Assembly (NCBI GenBank): GCA_002633025.1
Contig: NMRB01002272.1
Coordinates: forward strand, 29,498-93,497
DNA from: Notospermus geniculatus
Taxonomy: Eukaryota; Nemertea; Pilidiophora; Heteronemertea; Lineidae
Direction: 5' to 3'
DNA length: 64,000 nucleotides
Shown here: in pieces, positions 1-12,400 of the stretch
Layout of the letters: each line of letters opens with the position of its first letter
Position numbering within the stretch: position 1 is the first letter of the stretch
The notes under the pieces: model-generated
What the model saw: the letters and a program-made list of their open reading frames with translations, nothing else
What the model was told of the DNA's origin: nothing
Databases searched by the model: none
Translations under genes and position numbers: made by a program

Positions 1-363
1 ACGACCATGATAGCCTGGACATTTGTGACCTGCTCTGGCAAAAGCACATGTACCGGTAGGTGCTTGTCACAAGTGATCACCATTGGTCATCAGTTTGTTC
101 AACTATTATCTTTGTTGTCCACTACTATTGTAAACTGCAGAGACGTACATTTCAGCTATTGTGTTGTATGCCATTAACCCTTTCCTATATTGCGACAAGT
201 GCCTCCTTTTGTTGTAGCGGGTCACATTTGGTTTCACTACATTTTCCATTTACTTTTTGTCTCTTTTACTGGGTGTGAATTCCAATACTGACATTTTTGG
301 GTGTGAAAATACAGGGGTTTACACTATGAGAGAGAAATGACATCATCTGCCGTAGAATCTTAC
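1..363. other. Gene A intron after the transmembrane exon
   Basis: No exon is seen. It holds a repeat with AAAGCACATG and GGTGCTTGTCACAAGTGATC near 35-80 and a matching end near 200-230. Related copies lie at 22590-22780 and 42850-43045 in the same intron of B and C. Confidence 0.6.
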
Positions 364-483
364 CTTTCTCAACTCTTCTCTTTCTGATCACAAACACTAC
401 GACCAAAACAATGGCAAGGATGATCAGGAAACCCAAGGTGCCTCCAACACCGCCACCTATTGCAGCATACGAAAGTTGTTCAC
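364..483 (-). CDS. Gene A transmembrane exon
   Basis: Forty codons encode a short stalk, a Gly-rich entry (IGGGVGGTLG), a hydrophobic helix ending LVVVFVI, and the basic stop-transfer RKRRVEK. The acceptor is TAG rather than CAG. It is nearly identical to 43186-43305 in gene C, but shorter than the gene B exon, which also encodes an FN3 domain. Confidence 0.88.
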
Positions 484-3400
484 CTAAATAAGACACAGTA
501 TTAGTGAGTGAGTACTTTTTGGTCGTACTTGATATCCACACCAGGATATAGAGCTTGTGCAGTGGCTCATTATGACGTCATGCCCAGTGGTCCACCATGC
601 TGACGTTGACGACAAAGTGTGCCACATGTAGATCACATCAATCACTGCGCCGACCTGTCGGGATAAACCATCATACGATTTTCCATTGAATTACCATTAA
701 AAAAATGGGAATCTCGTCCTCGGACATCTGTTAAAACCTTTTTAAGGACAAGAACACCCACCTTTGGTTTTCTCCTGAAGTATTTCTCCATAAGCACTAC
801 TACCTTCATCGTTGACTGCTTTTACACGAAAATGATAATTTGTGTCTGTCTTCAGTCCAGAAATTCTTACGGTGACGTTCTTTGAGAGGCCTGGATCGGG
901 AATACCTTTTCTGGCCATTTCCCATTCACCATCATCAGTTCTCTTCTCAACTGTGAACGTTTGTTTCGATCCACCAGAGAAGTTACTCTTAAATGTTACG
1001 TTCACCGAACCAGTTGTAACAGATACTATCGCAAGACAGCAAGGGGTGTACGGTGGACCTGGGTGGAGAAAATGAAAAAATTACTGGTCGTACTGGTAAA
1101 TATAACATTTTGTTGTTTGGACACATTTGGGATTAGGCAAATCCACACCATACCTGGCATTCAACAAAAGTGCTATCGCCAAACTTATTTTGAAACTACA
1201 CATGTATTAGGCTAAAGGTGGTATATTTTAATGTGTTACTCACTTTTTTTTACCCAAAATAAGGAAATTGGTAAAAGCAAGAGGTAAATGGCTATTGGAA
1301 GTTAAATAAAGGCTTAAAGACAATTTAGACCCCCTCCAAAGCAATGCTTGTGAAATGTTCGCAGGAATTACTTACCGGTCTCTTGCAACCTGAAAATGAA
1401 GGCAGTGATGCCAATATCATTTGTCACTTTAGCCGTGTACTCCCCATAATCACTTGTGGCAATGGTCTTCTTCAATTTGTATGTTGTGTCATTTACTTTA
1501 GCTGCACTGAAACCTCTATCAGTGGCAGGCTTGTTGTCTTTGTCCATCCATGCAACAGCAGTAGGAGGGGGGTTGGCAATCACATGGAGAACAAATGTCA
1601 CCGATTCAGTCGGTTTACTTGCTACTCTGATAACTTTGGGGAAATCAGGATTCCATTTGGCTTTGTCTGAAATTGAAAGAGAATGAAAAAAAAATGTCTA
1701 TAAATACATAATGGCTAGTATGAATAAAAGCAAGTAAATGCTTTTACTTCTTTTCTGCTGTATAAATGCACTGGACGGCCCCATACAAAACTAGAGTAAA
1801 AACAGTCACCAGACTTTTAAATTTCATACCATCATAAATATGACTTATGACACCATCCATACTAATTCACCAATATTAATGAAAGATATATTTTAATACA
1901 AACTGATTCTGACAATGAGTGAAGTGAGATCTTGGGTGCTAATGATTACGAAGTTAATGCAAATGAACAAATACAATGTTAATGGCAATGATTACAATGA
2001 TGAAGGAATAGACAATATCACTCCAAAAGAGTGCAGCACCTGACGGGACAGTGTCATGACGTCCCACACGTCATTTCATGATGTCTTGATGTGAAATGAA
2101 AAAAAAAATCAAATTGTTTCACGGCGTCATGATCGCTGAAACAACTGGATATTTTTGAGTCACGTCATGCGATCAGAATGACGTGCGGGACGTCATGACG
2201 CTGACATGCCACATGCTGCATTCTTTTGGAATGATATCGTCAATTAGTATTACCGGTACTGGGGTACCAAGAAATTAATATTTACTTGGTATTACAGACA
2301 AACATACTTACAGAGTATATTTAACTGAATCTTATTACTAACAACACCACCTGGTGAGTAATTGACAACTCGACAATGGTAAGGTCCAGTCTGCGTGTAC
2401 TCGATTAACTTTACTGTATAAGTTCTTGATTTTTCATTCTGGATCTCTTTACTGTTGTTATACCATGAATAACTATAATTTGTTGGATTCCCACCACTTG
2501 CCTCACAGGTCAAGGTCACATCGTCTCCTTCTTTCACTCTTTTAGGGTTTGACAAAAGTGACACACTTGGTGGATCTGAAAATAGTAAATGAGAGGATCA
2601 TCACACTAAAATCTGAGGAGAGTTAGTTTGTTGGCTTGTCGGCGATTTTCTCCAAAGTGACGAATGGATTTCACCCGAATTAACAAAAATAACAATGCTG
2701 TTTGCGCCTTTCGATGTCATGACGTCACCAAGGTTTCCATCATGTCATCATGTGTGACAGAATGACGTCACTCGAGCACTCCTGATGACGTGATGTGTCT
2801 CGCATTCAGCAGTTCCCGCACAGAATGGGTATTGCCAAGTTTATACAATGCAATTTATGTCTCCTGGGTGTGCATGTCAGAGGGAGTATATGGAGGTACA
2901 AGTTCCCACCTAAATTGACACAGTGCCAATTAGGGCGGAACTTGTAAATGCTTTTTTATTATTTAAATTTTGGTTCGCTATGGAGCCGCTTGGAGCGCTA
3001 GCTGCGGCCATATGGACCCCTATTTTCACACCAGTTTTCCAAGGCATTTGTATGACGCAATCAAGCTTTACTTGACGTTTACGGCCTTATTTTGCGGTGT
3101 TTGAACGTCATATTGCGTCTGGTGATAGTCTACCATTAGCTGTCGACCTGATTGCATGGTTGGGCAGTACGAACAAACGTGAGGAAAGGTACAAATTTCG
3201 GCGATTTCTAAATCTATTTTTAGACATTTTCTTGGGGAGGTCAGACGGGGGTCTGGGCGGTAGATAAAGTGGTGTTTAAAACCTTTGTAAACTGTACTAA
3301 AAAATGTCAATATGTACATGGACAATGTTGTCAATAGCTATTGGGAGCTATTTTATGTAATGCGCACGATTAGACACGATTTTAAAGCAGTTACCGGTCA

Positions 3401-6400
3401 GGAGTTGAGAAGTCATTATCCTTGCGATTCCGTGACCTGATCATCGCGGAGGAACTATTTCTTAGGCTAATATGCATGCGCGATGTAGTTCGTAATTTAC
3501 CGGTGCTTCCCGTACTTTATAGGCCTAGAATCGCAATGTTTTCGTCAGTCTTTGCTACAAAAAGTGTTTCTTCTTTTGATACATTATCTACATTGACGTT
3601 GAGGAGGTTGGGGCGCATCTTTTGCCGAAATTTGAACACAGGAAATTTCCAGCGCCGCCTGACATTATCCAAACAATACATACATGTATATCAGCGCCAC
3701 GCAGAGTGCATAGTCGCCATGGCCGAGCGGCAAAGCCGCCTGCCCTTAAAACAGAAGGTCTCGGGTTCGATACCCGGAGCGTGTAAATTTTCTTTGCCTT
3801 GACTATTTATTTTTTGTTTCTTCTTTTACCTTACTGGATTTTTTTTTCATCGTGTACTTCAATGATCTTGCGTTTTATATCGCATGGGAATGCATGTAAA
3901 ACATGTATTGGGCCTATCACTTCCTCCACATTCCTGTATAATTCCTGCCTTCTCCCCAACCATGCTTATTCGACATAGCGAACCCCTGTCGCCACCCGGC
4001 TTGTTTTATTTCTATTTTGTCCGCTGTCCTTTACAGCCCCTCTACTTTTCCACGAGGAACTTGTAAATGTGATGTGATGATAAATTCACATTTTATGATG
4101 TGAATTTATCATCACATTCAGTGTACCATAAGATTCAAATTCTCAACGACTGTGAGTTCAACATTACTTACAGTATACAGTGACTACAGTCTGAGCTACT
4201 GGAGTTGAACCTTCCTTCACCTGGCACTGAAACATGGCCTGATTATCATCCCTGCTGGCTGATGTCACTGTCAAAGTACTTGTTCTTATAATGCCATTAT
4301 ACTGAGCACCAGTAGTCGTAGATGATATCCCAGAAGTCAGTTTCACAAAATTCTCTCCAACTCTCATCCTCTCAAACTTGATATCAGCTGCTGGGTTGGC
4401 ACTGTCTGTCTCACACACAATTTGCAACTGATTCTTCTCAATGACCGGCTTCAGTGGTTTTTTCATCATTGTTATCTTTGTGGGATTGACTGAAGTAGAC
4501 AGAAATGAAATGGTCCATGGACCATGTGCTCACTGGGTTGGACATAATAGTCTAATGACAGAGGGAGGTACATATCAGTTATGAGCAATCTGGGTCAAGT
4601 CATTCCCAGAAAAGACTGACGGTTTTTGGGTTATGCCACCTGGCGGCCATATTGGATGTCCGATCGGGCTGGAACTTCACATGCACATAAAGGTCATCTG
4701 CAGGGGACCACATAGCACATTGGAGCGCTTTGGGTCAAGTCATTCCTGAGTTACAGCACTTTGATGATTTTCGGGTTACGCCACCTGGCGGCCATATTGG
4801 ATGTCCAATCGGGCCGAAACTTCACATGGACATAAAGGTCATCTGCAGGGGACCACATAGCACATTGGAGCGCTTTGGGTCAAGTCGTTCCTGAGTTACA
4901 GCACTTTGATGATTTTTGGGTTACGCCACCTGGTGGCCATGTTTGAAGTCAAATCAGGCCGAAATTTGACATGCATGTAAAGGTCATCTAGATGGAGGTA
5001 AATATCAAATTTGAGCACTCTGCCTCAAGCCGTTCCTGAGTAATAGCACTTACTTGATTTTCAGGTTACGCCACCTGGCGGCCATATTGGATGTCCAATC
5101 GGGCCGAAACTTGGTATTTTTTAAGGTACCCCTCAAATGCATGTTTATGCAAGATATGAAGTTGCTCGGTGAAATAATGACAAACTGTGGCAGGTTCGTC
5201 ACTTTTGTCGAACTTTGACCTCTGTGACCTTGAAAAGTATGTCAAATCAAAAACCCATTATATATGTTATGTATCCTTATTAGCTACACCTATGATAAAA
5301 ATTTGGAGATGATCTAGTCATTAGTTCAGGAGTTATTGCACTTTTTGTGTTTTTGGTTTCCGCCACCTGGTGGCCAAACTGAGAGTCAAATCAGACCGAA
5401 ACTTGGTGTCGTGGGTCATCTGACCTAGGGGTATATATGTACCAAGTTTCAGATCAATAGCTCCAGCGGTTACGAAACGTGCCCTGCTAACGGACGACGA
5501 CGGACAACGACGACGGACGCAGCACCATTGTAATAGCTCACCCCAGTGAGCTAAAAAAAAACATGAGAGACAAAAACAAGTAAGTGACAAGTTAGTATTT
5601 CGACCTGCTCACTGACCAAATTCCGGTTGCACATCCAGGCTTTTCATACAACAGAGTTTGTTACATACATTGGATGTTCACTGTTGCAGTCTTTCTAAAT
5701 GTAGTCGTTGAATCATAGGTAAAAGTACAGATGTACTGGGCTCCGTTATCCGTCCTGTTTGTGTCCAGCTTGATATCCACGGTGACGTCCTTCCCTGAAT
5801 TTGCTCCATTAGTCACGCTGGGTGAACCAGTGACATCAATCTCTGTAGACCCTAATTTCTTCTTCACCGACACGGAGACGGCCGGGTTGCTACTGGATGT
5901 TGTACGACAGGTGATGGTCTTGGATTCTCCTTCTCTGACAGTGATGCTGGTCTCGGACAGCTGGATGCCATCTGGGGGAACTGGAAAGAGGAAGGTGAAC
6001 CAAGTGGTCAAGTGAAAACAACAGCACTTGTCACCTCTTGGTTGTAGGTTCAATCCACTTTCAGATCTCGTCACCACATAACAGAGCAAGTTGTGGATGG
6101 ACTATTGCATCAGTCCGTTTCACCTCTCAGATTGCAGTTATTGACATTCGGGACACTCTTCATGTGATGTATATGATCATCACTTACAACGATACTGATG
6201 CAGGGGCACTGACATAATGACCCCCTTCCCAGACTTCTGGAGTTCCAGGGGAGGCATAATCGGCCGATTGCTTTATTCAAATGGACCTTGGGGCTACCAA
6301 TGTCAGGCTCCCAGTGGGCCTATAAAGTGGTCCATTGTGGTAATGACTTACAATAAACCGTGATGGTGACATCTTTCTTCCAGCTGGTCTGGTCGTTTAT

Positions 6401-9400
6401 CTTACACTCATACTTGGCTTGGTTGTCCTCTTTTCTTGCCGTGAATGTCAGCTGACTCATGTAGATGGTACCACCATCTGAGAGCTGTCGTTTGTCTGTA
6501 GTGACACCAGTTTTGATCTGCTGGTTGTTCCTGTACCATGATATCGTCCCGGGGGACCCAGAGTTACTGCTGTCTGTCTCACACTTGATGGAGACACTAC
6601 CACCAGCAGTGATGGGGGTGTTTGGTTTGTTGACCATCTTCAGTTCTGTGGCAGACCCTGTGAATTAAATGTTTGCCTATCACTCTCAGTCAGCGAGAGA
6701 AAAGACTAACCACATCCTTGGATTTGACAAATATCTCGTACAACTTTCAGCTCAACTCACGACTAGTTCCAAGAAAGCTGCCAGTATCACTCACTCGCAC
6801 TGTCATAGATAAAGGACACAAATTCATCACTTTGAAATTTGTTTACCCATTTTATCAGCAGCCTAGTTTTTTAGACCCAAGTTTTTGGTTGTATTCCATT
6901 ATTATGATATTTGGCACCACAATTCACTCATTCCATTTGTATGTGCACAGTTTATTTTGTCTAAATCACCAAAGCCTATAGTGTTGAAATATGAAAGCAG
7001 TTTACTTACACGTGACATTCATTTTAGTAACCGCTTGAGTAGTGAACTCATGCCCAGTGAGATCATAGGTTGATTGACATCTGACTGGTACACCATTCAT
7101 AGCCTTGGTTGCTGTGATTGGTACATCACTGATTCTGATCTTCCCTCCATATCTCTCTGTCCTCTCTGAAGATGAAATCCCTGTTGTGATATTTTGCCAT
7201 ATCTTGCCAATATACTTAAACCATTTAATACTAGTGATGGGATTACTCTCATCTGTCTCACACCTGAATGTCTTCACCTTTCCCACCTGGACAGCAGCTG
7301 TTGGGTTGTTAGTGAAGCTGACTTTGGTGTTGGGGACTGAAATGAGAAATAAAGGAAGCGATCAGACAATTACTAAAGTTACATATAATGGCAATACATC
7401 ACAACACAACACACAACATTTACTACAAAATCCAACGTATTACTCCATGTGACATTGTACACATCTAAATGTCATTCATACTTCTGACAATCTCTTCCTG
7501 ACAAGACTTTAAACATGGGCCTCAGGTTATTCTCGCCAGAGGGACATCCTATCAAAGAAGCTATTCATCATAATATTCTTTGTGCTCAAATCATATCATA
7601 AAACCAGTCAAGCATTCATTCAATCCTTTCTTAGAGAACTTCCCTGGTGTTCAATTATAATCTTTGGAATGTGGGCCTCAGAGTTGGCAGCCAATTTAAT
7701 GAACAACATTTCACGCCAAATAAGAATCAAATGATTTGTATTCAAAATAATTGGGCAAAATATCAACAGGGATCGGAGAACTCGGTCAAGCGTTAAAGGC
7801 CTTGTCAATAGGCCTACACATCAAGAAACTAAATCACATTTCCCCCGTATTTGATTTTGATTGATAGATTTTAGAGACACACAAAGGATGACACAAATAG
7901 AATGTCAAAGCACGTTTTATGCTACACTGAAGCCTCTCTATAAACGACACATTAAAGCCCCTCTACCAAATTGAATTTTACAGTATTTTCAAAGTGTAAA
8001 GGAGGTGGCAGTAGAGGTCTCATAGCCTCGTGAAGGTCCCCAAAATGCTTGCCTGATACGAACTTCAAAGAATCAAGTCCTTGATCGGATTGAACCTTTA
8101 CGAACTTTTTTTTTTTTTTTTTTTTTTTTNCGGTTGGTAAGACATTATATGTTAATTTCCAATGAAATTCTTTCAACTTATTACTCAAATTTGACTTGAA
8201 AAGTGTCGTCCACCACTTACACCATTCCTCTTCTTTGTTCTCTACTTCTAATATATTCGTGATGTCATGTAATGGAACTCTACATCGTTTCTCCAATAAT
8301 CTTTCATATAGCCGTTTTTACGAACATGCACAGATTATCCAGAGGGCGCCACATATCAAATTTGAGCACTCTGGGTCAAGTAATTCCTGAGTTATAGCAC
8401 TTTGACGATTTTCAGGGTATGCCACCTGGTGGCCATGTTGGAATTCAAATCAGGCCAGAATTTGACGTGCAAAGGTCATCTAGAGGAGGGAGGTACATAT
8501 CATGTTTGAGCACTCTGGGTCAAGCTGTTCCTGAGTTAGTAACATAGCAAATAAATAGATAGAGCTCTTTTTACAGATAGAGCACACCACAACTCATGTT
8601 TGTGAACGTGAGCACTTTCTGAATTGAATACAGTGTGTCTTTAAGACTGATATAATGGTGTCTTCTTTTGGATGATTTCAGGGAGAAAATGACCACAGAA
8701 TTTAACAGACAGATTTCTTAACAAGGTTTACGCCACAGTAGAAGTGGAACCGCCCTGTAGAAGATCCCACAAAGGGGCTCGGAGAACTGGGTCATGAATT
8801 AAAGCCTCAGTGAATACATATAAAAACTGATTTGAATTTGATCGAGACAGTTTAAGAGACACACAAAGGATGACACAGATACAATTTCTAAACATGATTT
8901 ATGTCGACGAGTGGAGCCGCTTCATAAAAGGCACCTTAAGACTGATATATGCTGTCTTCGTTTGGAAGATTTCAGGGGAGAAAGTGAACACAGAATGAAA
9001 CAGACAGAATTAACAAGTTTTAGGATTACCCTACCGGTATCTAAAAGATACTGTAAATGGTAGCAGTCTTTAACTCAACATTGTCCTAAACTGAAAACTC
9101 ATCAATATGATCAGAAATTAAACAGACAAAATTTTGGCTCCAGTTGAACCTGTCCCTAAAGGACAGCTTGACAGATGCTGATTCAGTTGAAAGGTGTCCT
9201 GATTACTGAGGTCGAAATGACTAAAATTCAAACAGACATGTAGATCTAACTGAATTCTGAGTGAGTTAGTTATACTGCAGTGGAAATTTCCTACAGGACA
9301 CCTTTGAAACTTGCAGATATTGTCCCAAATTGAGAGGTGTCCCACTCACAGAGGTCAAAATGAACAGGAATGACCAATTTGGATTGAACTTCGCTGTCCT

Positions 9401-12400
9401 GCTGGCAGATACAGCCACAAAATGTGAGCTAAGGTTCTACTTCATCAGCAGGAGTGATTACACCTTTAAGAAAACCTAACTAGGCCAGTCTTTGAGATTT
9501 ATTCAAAAGTTTGATAATGGACAGGGAAGTTAGACGATATCAAAGAATACAAAAAAAACATCGTTTTTGTGTGGTGTGTCTGAAAGCACTAAAAATAGGC
9601 CTATATATGAATAGTCTTTGTCCTGGGTATGAGTAATGCTTATTCAAATATTATTGTCCGACCAGGAAGAAACCGTGGATAGGTAAACAACCATATACCT
9701 TCTATGTAGGCCTAGGCCTTGTTTATCTAAGTGGGCAAATATCAGACGGTGAAGATGACCTAGATCCAATGTGAGGACAATATCTTTTGTTAAATGGGCA
9801 CCCGGCCAGTTTTTTTATTTGCATGTAGGCCTAAACATGCTAAAGGCCGTCTTTGTGTGGTCGTATTGATTTTGAATGCAAATTTGTGTGATGGAATAAC
9901 TTAATTTGTGATATAGGCCTAGTCTGTTGGAGACATTTTAGCCATTGTGTTGTACTGGGTGATTCAAGAATGCCATGGGGCCATTATCTACATGTTGCTC
10001 TCTTGACTGTGCAGAGAGCAATAAGCCTATCTCGCCTGCTCTAGAATTTCTCACCGATTCAAGGGATGGTTATTGCCAAGACTGATTAAAAGAAAGGTGT
10101 CTAATGAGTTGACACATGAAAGTTGGAATATGTGAGGCAGTCTAGGAATACCTGTCGGATGTCGCATTTGAGGGAAGTGTTAATGGCGTTGGTGAACCCG
10201 CACATTTCAATAGCTGAAATGTATTTCGTAACAGGTAAGTAAACAGTATCAGATCAATGCACAGGCAATCTGACAGCCCTTGTTGATCATTCAGCGACAT
10301 CCGACAAGTTTTCCTAGACCACCTCACATATGTCATTGTAACTTTTGCCTTGGCCAATTGATGTTGACAGGAGCTAAAGATATCCAACATACATGCAGAG
10401 CACAAAAAATGATACACAAAATGGTAGTAAAAGTAAAAGTAAAAGTAAAGTAAAGTTTGTGCTTGATCTCTTTGTTGCAAATTCAGAAGACGAATTCTGG
10501 TGAAATTCGGAGACGACTTTACTTTTACTACAGGAGCTAAAGGAGATGATGTACCTACATGTAACACTGTATGTTTTTGTGCTTGATCTCATAGTCAAAG
10601 CTGAATATCCAGGAACTGTAGCCTCACAATAGTACTCAGCCTGGTTGTCTTCTTTAGCCATCACCCTCTCTTGACCTTGAGTGACCTCCACTGGTGTACC
10701 TCCTGACCTCTTGAAGTAGATCTTCAAGGTCGGGGTGGGCTTACCACCTGTTGCTGTACATGTGAACTTGTCCTTCTCACCAACATGTGATGATGTCTTC
10801 CCAGAGGAGACGACCACCAAGTCAGGCTTGTCTGAAAGAAACAAATATCAATGTCTACCGATACACTTTGCTTGTTCTGAAAGGAAAAGGGACAAAATAG
10901 TAAGATTAAGCCCCACAAATTATTTAGATATCACTAATGAATTGGTTTCCACAAAACTTCAACTTTACACAAAGAAAGTTTCTTACTTATCCTGAATCAT
11001 AGGCAGGGGCAATAATGTGTGAAGTGCTTAGAGAGCGTAATACGCTATGAAGCGCTATATAAGAACTCACCATTATTCATTATACAGTGACCTCATAATG
11101 AGGAACCTAACCCACAGCCTCAGTAGGTGTCACTAGTGGTTAAAACTATTGAATTGAAAGGGACATTCAGGTCTTCAATTTCCCACACAAAAGACATCCA
11201 CTGTATAGGACCTGATTACTGTGTGCTGCCGTCTATCATAGTTATGATCCCCGTTATCAGCTTTTTTACACTGGGACCATTTCAAATGTTTTTTTCAGAT
11301 AAACTTACAGTATACATTAAGTGTCTCGTCAATGCTTGTTGCAGATCCTCCAGCATTCCTTGCTACACATTTATAAACTCCAGCACTCTCCTTCTTCACC
11401 AGAAAGTCATACGTTAATGATGTTGACACTTTCTTGTTATCCTTGTACCAGTCGTAGTTATCCCCGGACGGTGAGGCTACACACTTCAGATTGAGTTGAG
11501 TTCCTACCAGAACTGGTCCAGAGGGAAAACCATTAATCTGGGGTGTGCCTGGTATCACTGAAACAAGATTGAATTGAGATTCTGGTAAAAAATGGAAAAA
11601 TCCCGTGCCCAAAATGCAAGGCAGCAGAACTGAAATGTCATATGAGGGTTAAAGGACTGATTCAAGAATTGATATTTGAAACCATGCCGTTTTAGATTTA
11701 ACTTAGCATCATAGTATCTTTGCTTGAAGTTGAGTGTCACGTTGTGAGATCAACAAAGAAATGGTCATATTGATAGTGTAACAAAATCATTGTGTATTTT
11801 TCACACAAAAATATGATAACCTAGAGAAAAATTTTCTCTCTATGGACAATATCAGACCTGCAGAACACCAGAAACCTGATGAAAACATGTGTTATCATCA
11901 TGATTCTCTCACCTTGTACAACAATTTCCATAGGATTACTTCCACAAGTTAGACCAGTATCTGTACAAATCCAGTAACCAGAATCAGACGTCTGAGCATT
12001 GGTGACCTGGATGTTGAAGGTTCTAGATGTTTTGCTTGGCTTTCTGCAACTACTCCAGCTGTAGCGTGAGATGGTTGGAGTACGACATCCTAGACTGTTA
12101 GCTCTTGCTACCTCATTGGCTATAGATGAGGCATCACTTCTCCTTGTCCATGTAACAGTGAACGTACTTGGATTATGTATGTAACAGTTGACAGTGAATG
12201 TACTTCCAACGGCAGATTTGGATGATGAAACACTGGCTGTGTACAGAGAACCTGAAACAACAGAGAATGATAATAATTAACCCTTTTGCTGCGTTTGACG
12301 TGCAATACACGTCATGGCACATGCGCAGTCCCGTGCGGGTGACGTGCAGTGCACGTCATGCCCCTCAGCTTTGATACTTGTCACGCACTGGCCGTAGCAG

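Larger units (their letters stand above)
2640..4130. other. Gene A-specific intron insertion, mostly unassigned
   Basis: The matching introns of B and C are about 320-335 bp, whereas this one is 1.6 kb. The extra DNA has TGACGTCA-rich sequence near 2715-2800, the tRNA-like element at 3713 and a palindrome at 4073-4122. No gene is recognisable. Confidence 0.6.
7337..10558. other. Long gene A intron, shared with B and C
   Basis: No exon found. Much of it aligns by eye with 29753-32891 (B) and the right part of 49582-54552 (C), for example the block TTGAGATTTATTCAAAAG followed by GACAGGGAAGTTAGACGATA. The homology is explained by array duplication. Confidence 0.7.

Noticed and set aside
266-541. 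Receptor ending soon after the membrane helix by reading through the donor at 364
   Set aside because: The read-through residues are intron sequence with a consensus donor, and copies B and C have in-frame tail exons. Intron retention as a minor isoform is not excluded.
3713-3785. Functional tRNA gene
   Set aside because: Box A and box B are present but the acceptor stem does not pair, so a SINE head or pseudogene fits better.
6673-6981. Identical 102-codon plus-strand frames at 6673 and 29089
   Set aside because: The identity comes from the converted intron of A and B. The frame is antisense to an intron with no domain features.
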